The notes beneath the pieces are model-generated. The model saw nothing but the letters and a program-made list of their open reading frames with translations. It was not told the origin of the DNA and made no database searches. DNA of 64,000 nucleotides from the NCBI RefSeq assembly GCF_004358325.1, contig NZ_CP037940.1, positions 372,001 through 436,000 of the forward strand. The letters are read 5' to 3'. The position numbers were made by a program, and so were the translations under genes. Positions 38,481 to 48,654 of the stretch are shown here, in pieces (within the stretch, counting starts at the first letter, position 1; every line of letters begins with the position of its first letter). Source of the DNA: Periweissella cryptocerci (GTDB lineage: Bacteria; Bacillota; Bacilli; Lactobacillales; Lactobacillaceae).

Positions 38481-39080
38481 CTATGCCAAAGTATCCAAAC
38501 GGGTTAATAATTCATCAATTTGACGTTTAGTCGCCGCAATTGACTGTGAATTATCAATCACCACATCCGCCAACTTAACTTTTTCCGCTAGCGCCAATTG
38601 CGATTGAATTCGTTGTTTGGCGGCCGCGCTATCCAAAGCATCTCGCTGCATTAGCCTTTGCAGTTGTAACTCGCTCGTCACGTTAACTACGACTAACAAA
38701 TCAACATTATCGCGGTAGCCCGCTTCAATCAAGACTGGTGCATCAAGCACAATTACCTTCGCACCTGCCGCGCGATATTGAGCTTCTAACTTTTCAATTC
38801 TTTGATGGATAAATGGCTGAATTATTGCATTTAATTTATCCAAATCAGTTTGGTGGCCAAAAACAATGGCTCCCAATGCCTGCCGATTTAATGTATTATC
38901 CGCATGCAATACCGCCGGACCAAACGTGGTGACAATTTCAGCTAAGGCCGGTTGCCCAGGTTCAACCACTTCACGTGCGACAATATCCGCATCAATAATG
39001 GTTAAACCTTTTTCACGTAAATAATTACTAACTGTCGATTTACCACTAGCAATTCCGCCGGTTAATCCAATGATTATCAT
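38481..39080 (-). CDS. coaE: Dephospho-CoA kinase
   Basis: The protein has 199 residues. The P-loop is GLTGGIASGKST at its N-terminus, with DADIVAREVV and the LLVVVNV..RLMQRD lid. It catalyses the last step of coenzyme A synthesis. The ATG at 39080 has AGGGAG with a 5-nt spacer; the longer frame to 39119 is rejected. It follows mutM in the polA-mutM-coaE order usual in lactic acid bacteria. Confidence 0.96.
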   Translation of the reverse strand: MIIIGLTGGIASGKSTVSNYLREKGLTIIDADIVAREVVEPGQPALAEIVTTFGPAVLHADNTLNRQALGAIVFGHQTDLDKLNAIIQPFIHQRIEKLEAQYRAAGAKVIVLDAPVLIEAGYRDNVDLLVVVNVTSELQLQRLMQRDALDSAAAKQRIQSQLALAEKVKLADVVIDNSQSIAATKRQIDELLTRLDTLA

Positions 39081-39131
39081 ATCTGCTCCCTTTATTACAT
39101 GTAAAAAGGACGTTAACATCCACCTATGCCA

Positions 39132-39965
39132 TTATTCGTGAATGACTTGGCACTTTGGACAATACGTTGTGCCACGCTGGGCGACCTTGATTTTCACCAA
39201 CGGCGTGCCACATCGCATGCACGGTTCGCCAGCACGGCCATACGCTTGTAATTCATTTTGAAATGAACCCGCCTCGCCAAAAGCATTTGTATATGAGTGG
39301 ACCGTCGTTCCATGGTGTTCTGTCGCGCGCGCTAATTCATCAATAATGTTACGTCGTAGAGCCGTAATTTCCGCCAATGTCACCGTATCAACGGGTTGCT
39401 CCGGATGAATTTTTGTTTGCCACAATACTTCATCGACGTAAATATTCCCCAAACCCGCCAGATTACTTTGATCCAACAAAAATGGTTTAATGATTTTACG
39501 ACTTTTAGCCATAATTTGTTGTAAGTAGGCAACTGTTAAATCAGCATCCGTTGGTTCTGGCCCCATCTTACGAATTCCCGGTACTAATTCCGTTTCCGTT
39601 CCGGTTTTAACTAACTGCATCCGCCCAAATTTGCGGGTGTCCATATACCATAAATCAATTTGTTCATCTAAATGAAAGACGACACAAACGTGTTTTTCCA
39701 GTGGTTCATCAACTGGTACTGTGTAGTATTTGCCTTCCATGCGTAAATGACTAACCAACGTCAGATTATCACTCAAGCGAAACAGCAAAAATTTTCCCCG
39801 CCGCTCAATATCTTCAATTGTGCGCCCGCGTAAGATTAACTTAGCCGCTTCGTTGTCGCCTTCAATCGTTTTTGGCCAAATAATATCAACACTTTGGATT
39901 GTTTTTCCTTTTACTAATCGGAGCAAGCCGCGTCGCACCGTTTCAACTTCAGGTAATTCGGGCAT
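39132..39965 (-). CDS. mutM: Formamidopyrimidine-DNA glycosylase
   Basis: The protein has 277 residues. It begins MPELPEVETVRRGL: the catalytic Pro2 and Glu3 need this exact start, so ATG 39965 is chosen over 39983. Lys near SHLRMEGKYY and the C-terminal zinc finger (CMRCG..CPKC) are intact. It excises 8-oxoguanine and formamidopyrimidine and nicks the abasic site. It lies 75 bp downstream of polA; the two act in base excision repair. Confidence 0.97.
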   Translation of the reverse strand: MPELPEVETVRRGLLRLVKGKTIQSVDIIWPKTIEGDNEAAKLILRGRTIEDIERRGKFLLFRLSDNLTLVSHLRMEGKYYTVPVDEPLEKHVCVVFHLDEQIDLWYMDTRKFGRMQLVKTGTETELVPGIRKMGPEPTDADLTVAYLQQIMAKSRKIIKPFLLDQSNLAGLGNIYVDEVLWQTKIHPEQPVDTVTLAEITALRRNIIDELARATEHHGTTVHSYTNAFGEAGSFQNELQAYGRAGEPCMRCGTPLVKIKVAQRGTTYCPKCQVIHE

Positions 39966-40040
39966 CTCATCACATCCCTTCACACATATTTTTATTTAGC
40001 TGCCACTATTTGCCTTAAACAAGCTTAACAAATGCGCTAA

Positions 40041-42713
40041 TTACTTAGCATCGTACCATGTTAAACCATGGTGACTTTCGACTTTCAATGGTACATCTAA
40101 TTGAACCGCTGAGTCCATCACTTTGGGAATCAAGGTAGTTAATTTTTCGATTTCAGCCTTAGGCGCTTCAAATATCAATTCATCGTGTACTTGTAATAGC
40201 ATCGTGGTCTCTAGCCCCTCTGCTTCTAAAACTGCTTCCATTTTGATCATGGCAATCTTAATAATATCTGCGGCTGATCCTTGAATTGGCGTGTTCATCG
40301 CCGTTCGTTCGGCAAATCCGCGTAAATTAAAGTTGCGCGAGTTAATTTCTGGCAAGTAACGGCGCCGATTTGATAACGTTTCAACATAGCCATTCGCTTT
40401 GGCTTCCGTAATCACGTTTTCTGTCCACGCCTTTACTCCAGGATATTCTTCAAAGTACCGATCAATAATGCCTTTAGCTTCTTTACGCGAAACCCCGATA
40501 CTCTGGCTTAAGCCATAATCAGAAATTCCATAGACAATCCCAAAGTTAACCGCCTTCGCCTTACGACGCATCAAACCATCGACTTCTTGTTCTGGTGTTA
40601 AGCCAAAAATACGACGGGCAGTCGCCGCGTGGATATCTTCATCATCACGAAAGGCGGCTTGCAAATGTTCATCCCCAGTAATGTGTGCTAACACGCGCAG
40701 TTCAATTTGTGAGTAGTCAGCCCCAAAGATTTCCCAATCTGGATGGCTAGGCACGAAGGCTTGCCGAATTTTGCGACCTTCTTCTAAACGAACTGGAATA
40801 TTTTGCAAGTTAGGATCAACTGATGAGAGCCGGCCAGTTTGCGTCAATGTTTGCAGGTAACGGGTGTGCACCTTTGAATCGGTACTATGCACGACCTTTA
40901 ACAAGCCATCAATATATGTTTGTTGGAGCTTAGCGACTTGCCGATATTCAAGAATTGCTTCGACAATCGGAGCTTGCGCGGCTAATTGTTCTAACACATC
41001 GACTGCGGTAGAGTAACCTGTTTTGGTCTTTTTTATAACTGGTAAGCCCATTTTTTCAAAGAGCACTTCACCTAGTTGTTTTGGTGATTGAATGTTAAAT
41101 TCTTCACCGGCTTGGCGATAAATCGATTGCTCTAATTCGCTTAAGCGCTCAACTAACTTACTGCCCTGTTCTTGCAGGCGTTGCGTATCGACCGTAATTC
41201 CGGCAATTTCCATTTTTGCCAAAACAAACGTTAATGGTAACTCAATTTCATTATAGAGTGGTAATTGTTCATGCTCATTTAAGCGATTAAAGATTTTTTC
41301 ACGTAATAAATCAATCGCATTGGCTTTGTGAACTAAGTGTTCAAAATAAATATTATCATCTGCGGGAATGGCGTATTTGGCACCTTTACCATAAACTTCT
41401 TCATCAGTTTCTACATCGTAAAATTCATGCTCGTGGGCTAGTGCCCCAAGGTCATTATTATTTTCATTAGTATCGACTAAATATGATGCCAATAGTAAAT
41501 CAAAATCCGTGCCGGCCAACGTAATACCTAAGCGATTCAACAATACATAAGTTGCTTTGGCATTGAAGACGTTCTTTTTGATTAAGTTATCTTCCAGCAA
41601 ATCACGGAAAGCGGGCATTAATAGTAATTCAACTGAACGACTAACATAATAACCTTGTTCCGCATTACCAACTACAAAACCAACCATCTCAGAAATATGA
41701 TAATTTTCAGCTGGGGTTTCAATATAAACCGCCACATCCCCGCTTAATTGGCTAATTTCTGCCAAATTATCGGCAGTCACTTCCGTATACTTAAGCACTT
41801 TTTGTGGTTCTTTGGTCGTTTCCATATGACCTTGGGATTTTAATTTGGCTAATTGTTGCTTGAAGTCTAAATTTTGATAAAACGGAATAATCGCTTCATA
41901 ATCCGGACCTTTGTACGCGATATCATCAATTCCAACTTCAAGCGGTGCTTCCGTCCGAATCGTGGCCAAGTCTTGCGACATGAAGGCATTTTCCTTGTCG
42001 TTAATCAAATTTTCCTTCATTTTTGATTTCTTCAATTCGTCAACGTGGTCATACAAATTTTCCAAGGTACCCCATTCATTCAATAACTTAATTGCTGTTA
42101 CTGGACCAATTTTAGTTACCCCAGGATAGTTATCCGCGGTATCGCCGGTTAACGCCTTCATATCAATAATTTGGTGTGGTGTTAACCCATCATACTTCTC
42201 AGCCACGTGTGCGGGCGTGTAATTCTCAACTTCGGTGACGCCTTTGATTGTGACCACCACCGTTGTGTTTTCGGTTGCAAGTTGCGTTAAATCCTTATCA
42301 CCGGTAATAATGGTAACTTGCATGCCGTCAGCTTCACCTTGGCGCGCCAACGTTCCAATAATATCATCAGCTTCATAATCGACTAATTCATACGACTTAA
42401 TCCCATGTAACTCAACCATTTCCCGTAAATATGGGAATTGTTCTGACAATTCAGGCGGCGTCTTTGAACGGCCACCTTTATAATCATCATACTTATCCGT
42501 CCGTAATGTCCGCTTACCAGCATCCCAAGCGACGAGCGCATAATCTGGTTGCATTGGATCAACGATCGTATCTAAAAAATTATTAAATGCGACTAATGCA
42601 TTAGTATGGAGCCCATCATGGCTAATCATGCGATCGAGCTGGTTATGCATTGCAAAAAATGCTCTGAACGCCAAGCTATTCCCGTCAATTAATAAAAGTT
42701 GTTTTTTTACCAT
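40041..42713 (-). CDS. polA: DNA polymerase I
   Basis: The protein has 890 residues. The 5'-3' exonuclease domain begins LLLIDGNSLAFRAFFAM and has ITGDKDLTQL. The central 3'-5' exonuclease-like domain lacks the metal-binding acids: the DxE position reads YIE in VAVYIETPAE. Proofreading is therefore probably absent, as in other Firmicutes. The polymerase domain carries DYSQIELRVLAH, RRKAKAVNFGIVYGIS and QVHDELIFEAP. It removes RNA primers and fills repair gaps. AAGGGG lies 8 nt before the ATG. It is the first gene of polA-mutM-coaE. Confidence 0.98.
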   Translation of the reverse strand: MVKKQLLLIDGNSLAFRAFFAMHNQLDRMISHDGLHTNALVAFNNFLDTIVDPMQPDYALVAWDAGKRTLRTDKYDDYKGGRSKTPPELSEQFPYLREMVELHGIKSYELVDYEADDIIGTLARQGEADGMQVTIITGDKDLTQLATENTTVVVTIKGVTEVENYTPAHVAEKYDGLTPHQIIDMKALTGDTADNYPGVTKIGPVTAIKLLNEWGTLENLYDHVDELKKSKMKENLINDKENAFMSQDLATIRTEAPLEVGIDDIAYKGPDYEAIIPFYQNLDFKQQLAKLKSQGHMETTKEPQKVLKYTEVTADNLAEISQLSGDVAVYIETPAENYHISEMVGFVVGNAEQGYYVSRSVELLLMPAFRDLLEDNLIKKNVFNAKATYVLLNRLGITLAGTDFDLLLASYLVDTNENNNDLGALAHEHEFYDVETDEEVYGKGAKYAIPADDNIYFEHLVHKANAIDLLREKIFNRLNEHEQLPLYNEIELPLTFVLAKMEIAGITVDTQRLQEQGSKLVERLSELEQSIYRQAGEEFNIQSPKQLGEVLFEKMGLPVIKKTKTGYSTAVDVLEQLAAQAPIVEAILEYRQVAKLQQTYIDGLLKVVHSTDSKVHTRYLQTLTQTGRLSSVDPNLQNIPVRLEEGRKIRQAFVPSHPDWEIFGADYSQIELRVLAHITGDEHLQAAFRDDEDIHAATARRIFGLTPEQEVDGLMRRKAKAVNFGIVYGISDYGLSQSIGVSRKEAKGIIDRYFEEYPGVKAWTENVITEAKANGYVETLSNRRRYLPEINSRNFNLRGFAERTAMNTPIQGSAADIIKIAMIKMEAVLEAEGLETTMLLQVHDELIFEAPKAEIEKLTTLIPKVMDSAVQLDVPLKVESHHGLTWYDAK

Positions 42714-42827
42714 TTATTTACCCCTTATCGTACTTACAACATCTTCTGACCGATTGCTGTCGTACACTTCATCAATTCATCTGTCTGTATCATTTTACCC
42801 TATTTCAGGTAGGCATACCCATTAAAA

Positions 42828-42862
42828 AAATCGTATGTTCACAAACAGTTCACATACGATTA
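42828..42862 (-). terminator. Terminator of dinG beyond two repeat elements
   Basis: On the minus strand ATCGTATGT and ACATACGAT flank GAACTGTTTGTGA and are followed by TTTTTTT. It lies about 760 bp after the dinG stop, with copies G and F between. Confidence 0.75.
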
Positions 42863-42867
42863 TATAT

Positions 42868-43221
42868 GGCTAAATTTTTTCTAGCATGGAATTTGGATAT
42901 GTGTCTCAGCTTGATTCCCACTACGAGGCTGGAAACAGTCTGGACACCGTGATGGAAGACAAGCATTTGAAGCCACAGTGCGGTCTTCAAATGTTTGCGA
43001 AGCTTGGTTCGCTAACGCGGTAACCATCTTCACAAATCCATAATCAATAACGAAACCCGTTAATGATTATGCCATCACGGCGCAAGCTAAAGTCCAGCCT
43101 CTTCGTTAGTTCGAGTAGGCAGTCTGACTAGTAATATGCCGTAATCCTGGTCGCTGCAAGTTTAGCGGTAATCATACATCTCATCACATTTTATAAATTA
43201 CACGTCGGACGAAATAGCGCC
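42868..43221 (+). repeat. Structured intergenic repeat, copy F (type 2)
   Basis: The left end is GGCTAAATTTTTTCTAGCATGG and the right end ACACGTCGGACGAAATAGCGCC. The cloverleaf is the same as copy D, but the closing stem is shortened (GAGGCTGGAAACAGTCTGGA against TCCAGCCTC). It joins directly to copy G. Confidence 0.88.
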
Positions 43222-43595
43222 GTTATTGTGGGCTTGTCGTTTCTGTACTTTTCAATCACCCAATTACTGAGATTTTATTATCAGGGTTGGTTTTTTCATG
43301 CTACTGTGACCTGCTTTTCACTAGTTTGAGCATTATTCCGAACTAACGGAGTGGCGGTAAATTGCTTGGCGGGCGCAGCCTTTACACCACAACTGGGGTG
43401 ATATGTGTGAAACACATGTCACCGCTGAGGATGAGATGAGGAGTCTTAGGAATTTATTCCTTAGGCTCCCAGCTTATCCGAACCTCCCAAGACCGCACTT
43501 TGGCTTGGGAGGTTGCTTCCAGCGTGGTGCGCCAAGTAATTTATCGGCACGTAGTGACCAATTTTGTTCAACCCCACGTCAGACAGAATAGCGCC
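43222..43595 (+). repeat. Structured intergenic repeat, copy G (type 1)
   Basis: The body is as copy A: GTGGCGGTAAATTGCTTGGCG against CGCCAAGTAATTTATCGGCAC, with hairpins GATATGTGT/ACACATGTC and CCTCCCAAG/CTTGGGAGG, and right end CCCACGTCAGACAGAATAGCGCC. The left end is eroded where it joins copy F. Confidence 0.88.
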
Positions 43596-43616
43596 ATTCT
43601 AAATACTGAACCACTG

Positions 43617-46421
43617 CTATTCTGTTGGTTTATTAGCATCAAAGAATTTCCGTGCGCTTTTGGCAAGCTCGCTACTAGCAATTTCGCTAACTGGTAACTC
43701 ATTAGGCAATGCGTTTTGCATCGTTTTTCCATATTGCTTGGTCACAATTCGGGCATCTAAGATAACTGCCAGTCCAATATCGTCTGGTGATCGCAGTAAC
43801 CGTCCAATCCCCTGCCGCAATTGTAAAATGGCTTTTGGTAGCGCCAAGCTAAAGAACGGATTACGCTTTTGTTGCTCCATCCATTCATTTTGGGCGCGCA
43901 CGACAATCGAATCTGGTGACTCAAATGGCAACCGGGTTATCACGAGCAATTCGAGTTGTTCGGCTGGCAAATCAATTCCTTCCCAGAAACTGCTCGTTCC
44001 AAGTAATACCGAATTATTTTCATCTTTAAAGCGCCGCAAGACTTTTGTCCGGGTACCAGTGACCCCTTGTGCTAAAATATTGAACTCATTCAACCGTTCG
44101 TCCGCTTGTAATAAGTGGGTGACCTGTTCAATTGTTTGCAACGAGTTAAACAGAATTAGCGCCTTTTTATGTGTTCCTAACAAGAGACCACTAATCTGAC
44201 GCGCTAAATAATCCGTGTACAAAAAGTGATTGGTTTCACTTGGATTAGGTGCATCCTTTGCAATTAATAACTGGGCATGGTTTGCATAATCAAAGACTTC
44301 CTTAAAGCGCTTCGTGGCGACCATGTTTTTATCTAAATTCAATTGATCATAGATATATTGTGACCGGGCTGAACTAAACAAAGTTGCCCCTACGAAAACT
44401 GGTACCTTGAAGTACGGATACAGATTGCGGGTAAAATAATCCTTCGTCGTAATTAAGGCACCGCTCAAAATCAAATTACTGGTATCGTTTTGCACTGCTT
44501 CGGATAACCAAAAAACTGACGATTCCGGATAATCTGCTAATTGACCACGTAAATCAATCAACGTCGCCATCCCTTCATCTAGAGCAACCATCGCCCGAAT
44601 AAATTCCGCCAGCAAAACGCGGTCATTTGCTAGCCAACGCCCACTTTCATCATTGAAAATTTGTTGTAAATTGCCAAAATGTTGGTGAATTTCATTTGTG
44701 CTGGCGATTAATGCATTGATTAATTCACCATGATGGCTCAAAAAAGTCACTAATGACTCATTTGTCAGTCGCCGTTCATAGACACCGTGCACTGGCGCGA
44801 GCTTCACATTCAATAAGAAACTACGATATAACAACGTTTGCAGCCGATTGATGCCATCGCTTAACTGACGGAGGTTATCGCGCAAACTATTCAATTCGCG
44901 ACGCCCTGCGGCGATATTATCAAACAACTCAGTTAAATCACGACCATGGCTATTTTGAATTAAGACTTCGAGGTTGTGGACTTGTCCTAAAACCCACCGG
45001 AAACGCAATTGCTTTCGGGAAACATGCAACACATCACTAGGTAAGTGTTGGGCTTCATCCACCACCAAATACGGTTCATTCTTAAACTCATTTGCGTGTT
45101 TAGCTAAATAAGCATGGTTTACAATTACAAATTGGGCGTGTTTACGCGCATGTTGTAGCCGTGAATAAAAATCATAGGCGCCAAACTGTTGATTAACCCG
45201 CGTTGAATGGTGGGTAATTTGATCACGAAAAGCCGGACTTAATGAGCCAATTTGGAGTTCATCTAAATCCCCAGTCGTCGTCTGCGTTAACCATACTAAG
45301 AGCCGCATTTTCGTGAATTGTAAAGCAAAGTTTTGATCATCAGTCATTAAACTGCGCTTAAACCGCACTAAATCAAGATAATGGTGTTGGCCTTTGACCA
45401 CAACCACACTTGGTGTAAAAGTTAATAACGCATCAAGTTGCTCGGTGATTACATTAGCCAACTGATTTTGTAATAATTTCGTCGCAGTTGAAATTACCAC
45501 TTGTTCTTCACCACCCGCTAAATATGCCATCGGTAACAAATACCCCAAGCTTTTACCTAGTCCAGTTGGCGCTTCTAACAACAGTGGCTTAGCATTTTCG
45601 TGCGTAAAATTGTTATAAATTACGTTCATGAACTTCGCTTGTTCACCCCGGTAACTTAATTGATTCCCATAAAGTTTTGTTTTTTCTTTTTTCGTACTTG
45701 GGAACTTTACCTGTGTTTCATTTTTGCCTAAATCATCGCGCAATTTTTGTAAGGCCAAGCCATCAACAATCACCAAATCACTCGCTAAAGCGGGATTATG
45801 CCGTTCGACGATATCTAAAGCCGTCACGATGACTTCGGCCGTTTGCCGGGGTAGCTCAATTGGCAATTGCTTTAACGCTAATAAAGTCACTAACGGTAAT
45901 TGTTTAGCTAAGTTAAATAGCTTAATAAACAGCTCTCCGGTGGCGCGGGCATCCGAATCTGCTCGATGGGGATGAATGTGTTCAATCCCTAACAACTGCG
46001 TCAAATCAGCTAACCGATACCCTGGTGCGCTTGGTAGCAAAATTTGCGCCAATGGGACCGTATCTACCCCCGCAATGTTTAATGGATCCAAACCAATCCG
46101 TTCAAATTCACTATTCAAAAATGGCAAATCAAAATTAATATTATGCGCCACAAACACCGTATTTTGTAATTGGTGCCAAAGCGTTAGTGCCACATCATCA
46201 AAAACCGGCGCACTTGCTAACATTGCTGGTGTTAGCGCCGTTAATCGTTGCACCGCTTCAGGAATCGGATGCTCTGGATTAATATTGGTTGCAAATGTGT
46301 TCACAATTTTATTGTTCTGCACAAATACCGCACCAATTTGCATAATGCGATCGCCTTCTTTGCTATTGGTACCGGTTGTTTCAATGTCAACAACGGCAAA
46401 TATTTGGTCTTTTGCAAACAC
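43617..46421 (-). CDS. dinG: DinG-type helicase with N-terminal DnaQ-like exonuclease
   Basis: The protein has 934 residues. The exonuclease domain has DIETTG (12-17), HNINFDLPFL and HRADSDARA, keeping the DEDDh acids. The XPD/DinG-like helicase has Walker A APTGLGKS (284-291), the DEAQH box (455-459), TSSFWEGIDLP and the arginine motif RQGIGRLLR. The whole protein contains no cysteine, so the iron-sulphur cluster of E. coli DinG is absent, as in Staphylococcus DinG, which works as a nuclease. It probably acts in DNA repair. The start is GTG (AGAGGAAA upstream). Confidence 0.93.
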   Translation of the reverse strand: MFAKDQIFAVVDIETTGTNSKEGDRIMQIGAVFVQNNKIVNTFATNINPEHPIPEAVQRLTALTPAMLASAPVFDDVALTLWHQLQNTVFVAHNINFDLPFLNSEFERIGLDPLNIAGVDTVPLAQILLPSAPGYRLADLTQLLGIEHIHPHRADSDARATGELFIKLFNLAKQLPLVTLLALKQLPIELPRQTAEVIVTALDIVERHNPALASDLVIVDGLALQKLRDDLGKNETQVKFPSTKKEKTKLYGNQLSYRGEQAKFMNVIYNNFTHENAKPLLLEAPTGLGKSLGYLLPMAYLAGGEEQVVISTATKLLQNQLANVITEQLDALLTFTPSVVVVKGQHHYLDLVRFKRSLMTDDQNFALQFTKMRLLVWLTQTTTGDLDELQIGSLSPAFRDQITHHSTRVNQQFGAYDFYSRLQHARKHAQFVIVNHAYLAKHANEFKNEPYLVVDEAQHLPSDVLHVSRKQLRFRWVLGQVHNLEVLIQNSHGRDLTELFDNIAAGRRELNSLRDNLRQLSDGINRLQTLLYRSFLLNVKLAPVHGVYERRLTNESLVTFLSHHGELINALIASTNEIHQHFGNLQQIFNDESGRWLANDRVLLAEFIRAMVALDEGMATLIDLRGQLADYPESSVFWLSEAVQNDTSNLILSGALITTKDYFTRNLYPYFKVPVFVGATLFSSARSQYIYDQLNLDKNMVATKRFKEVFDYANHAQLLIAKDAPNPSETNHFLYTDYLARQISGLLLGTHKKALILFNSLQTIEQVTHLLQADERLNEFNILAQGVTGTRTKVLRRFKDENNSVLLGTSSFWEGIDLPAEQLELLVITRLPFESPDSIVVRAQNEWMEQQKRNPFFSLALPKAILQLRQGIGRLLRSPDDIGLAVILDARIVTKQYGKTMQNALPNELPVSEIASSELAKSARKFFDANKPTE

Positions 46422-46640
46422 GTACTTTCCTCTCAGCTCTATAATATATGTACAATTTTTATCTTACTGTCTTCTATTTTATCAAATATTCGTTAAAAGT
46501 TCAGGTAAACCGGTGCGAAATGTGGTCAGTCCCTGCTAGATGCTGTATGATAATGGTTAGCTATTTATAAAAAGAACTATTAAATTACGTGCTGGAACGA
46601 CTCAGTAACAACGTTAGTTCAAGGATGAAGGAAAATTTCT

Positions 46641-47612
46641 ATGTTAAATGAAGGTATCGGTCATAGCCATGCAAAAGCAATATTAATGGGTGAACATTCA
46701 GTTGTTTATGGTGAACCCGCCATTGCCCTACCCTTAAAAAATATCGATATGACCGTGACAATCACCGTGCGCAGTGATCAACAACAATTGATTCATAGTA
46801 AGTACTATGAAGGCACTTTACGTGATTTAGCAGGTAGTTATGAAGGTATCCGCCAATTAATCATGCGTTTGTTAACGCAATTTAACGCTAATGACTTAGG
46901 CTTCGACTTGCGCTTTGCCAGTAAAATTCCACAAGAACGTGGCATGGGCTCATCGGCGGCCACTTCAATTGCGATTATTCGTGCGTTTTACCAACTCTTT
47001 GAAACTAAATTAGACACTAAAACTTTACGGCATTTAGCCAATATCGAAGAATCAATTACCCACGGCTCGCCAAGTGGGATTGATGCGGCGACAACAAGCT
47101 CATCAGATCCAATTTTTTTCATTAAAAATAAAGAACTCACGCCCTTTAAAATTGATATTCCCGGTTACCTTGTAATTGCGGATACCGGCGTGATGGGTCA
47201 AACCGGTCTTGCTGTCAGTTCAGTGCGGCGCCTTTTTGACGAAGAACCTTCAAGCACGCGGCGCTTGATCTCAAATCTGGGGCAAGCGGCCATCGAAGCT
47301 AAACAAGCCCTCCAAGATGGCGATGTTGAGCAACTTGGTGATCTTATGAATAAAGCCCATGGATACTTGCACGCCCTAGGGGTCTCGCATCCTCACTTGG
47401 AAACGCTTGTGAAAACTGCTTTAAAAAACGGGGCTTTGGGTGCAAAACTAACTGGCTCAGGAATTGGTGGTAGCATCATTGCTTTAGCTAAAGACTTGCA
47501 TGATGCCAAGCGCATTGCTAAAGCCCTCATCGCAGCTGGTGCCAAGGAATACTGGATTAGCCCATTAAGCGCCGACTCACAAGCGGAAGCTACTGAGTAT
47601 TCAAGTTTATAA
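46641..47612 (+). CDS. mvk: Mevalonate kinase
   Basis: This is a GHMP kinase of 323 residues. The N-terminal KAILMGEHSVVYG, the ATP loop GMGSSAATS, and C-terminal GAKLTGSGIGG are all conserved. It phosphorylates mevalonate at C5. It is the first gene of a four-gene mevalonate operon; HMG-CoA synthase and reductase must be encoded elsewhere. Confidence 0.97.
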   Translation: MLNEGIGHSHAKAILMGEHSVVYGEPAIALPLKNIDMTVTITVRSDQQQLIHSKYYEGTLRDLAGSYEGIRQLIMRLLTQFNANDLGFDLRFASKIPQERGMGSSAATSIAIIRAFYQLFETKLDTKTLRHLANIEESITHGSPSGIDAATTSSSDPIFFIKNKELTPFKIDIPGYLVIADTGVMGQTGLAVSSVRRLFDEEPSSTRRLISNLGQAAIEAKQALQDGDVEQLGDLMNKAHGYLHALGVSHPHLETLVKTALKNGALGAKLTGSGIGGSIIALAKDLHDAKRIAKALIAAGAKEYWISPLSADSQAEATEYSSL

Positions 47613-47666
47613 TCTCGCGGAACCAATTAGTCATCCAGATGCATGAAATACGAGGTAATTTAACCA

Positions 47667-48644
47667 ATGACAAATAAAAGTACCGCTCGGGCCCACACCA
47701 ATATTGCTTTGATTAAATATTGGGGGAAAGCCAACCAAGAATTGATTATCCCAACTAATGATAGCCTCTCATTGACCCTTGACCAATTTTATACGGATAC
47801 AACGGTCGAATTTGATGCCAATTTAAACGGTGACCAATTAGTACTCAATAACCAACTGATTACTGGTAAAATGGCTACGAAAACTTCGGCATTTTTAGAT
47901 CTTATTCGCAACATGGCTAGCATTGACACCCCAGCAAAAATCACTAGTATCAACCATGTCCCAACGGCGGCTGGTTTAGCTTCATCGGCTAGCGCATTTG
48001 CTGCCCTGGCTGCTGCGGGAAGTGATGCGGCTGGTTTAGCATTATCGCGGACTGAGCTTTCGCGTTTAGCCCGCCGTGGTTCAGGATCCGCAACTCGCTC
48101 AATTTTTGGGGGCTTTGCGGAATGGATTGCTGGTGATAGTGATGCCAACTCGTACGCGCAACCATTTCAAGAAAATGTTACTATGGACATTCAGATGCTG
48201 ACGGTTGTCGTTGACGCCACTGAGAAAAAAATTGGCAGCCGTGCTGGTATGCAACATGCCCTAAGCACTTCACCATTTTTTAAAACGTGGGTTACTGAAT
48301 CTGCTAAGGATCTCGTAACAATTAAAGAAGCCATTAAACGCGCTGATTTTGCCACGATTGGCGAAATCGCCGAAAACAACGCCCTCCAAATGCATGCGAT
48401 TAACTTGAGCGCAAAGCCAGGTTTTACATACTTTAATGGCGCAACCATTCAACTTTTAAATATTGTCCAGGAATTGCGACAACAAGGGATCCCCGCTTAC
48501 GCAACCATGGATGCGGGACCAAATGTCAAAATCATTTCACAAAGTACTGACACTGAAACGATTAGTAATGCAATCAAGTCGGTCTTCCCAACTGTCACCC
48601 TCGAAGTTGCTAAACCCGGTCCTGGCATCAGCTTTTTAAATTAA
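47667..48644 (+). CDS. mvaD: Diphosphomevalonate decarboxylase
   Basis: The protein has 325 residues. The N-terminal ARAHTNIALIKYWGK, the phosphate loop AAGLASSASAFAALA and the catalytic Asp in TMDAGPNVK are conserved. It makes isopentenyl diphosphate from mevalonate diphosphate with ATP. It lies between mvk and pmk, with gaps of 54 and 10 bp. Confidence 0.97.
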   Translation: MTNKSTARAHTNIALIKYWGKANQELIIPTNDSLSLTLDQFYTDTTVEFDANLNGDQLVLNNQLITGKMATKTSAFLDLIRNMASIDTPAKITSINHVPTAAGLASSASAFAALAAAGSDAAGLALSRTELSRLARRGSGSATRSIFGGFAEWIAGDSDANSYAQPFQENVTMDIQMLTVVVDATEKKIGSRAGMQHALSTSPFFKTWVTESAKDLVTIKEAIKRADFATIGEIAENNALQMHAINLSAKPGFTYFNGATIQLLNIVQELRQQGIPAYATMDAGPNVKIISQSTDTETISNAIKSVFPTVTLEVAKPGPGISFLN

Positions 48645-48654
48645 GGAATATTCT

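Noticed and set aside
45724..46539. Plus-strand ORFs opposite dinG (83 and 187 residues)
   Set aside because: They are shadows of the dinG reading frame, with Ser/Asn-rich unnatural composition and no start signals.
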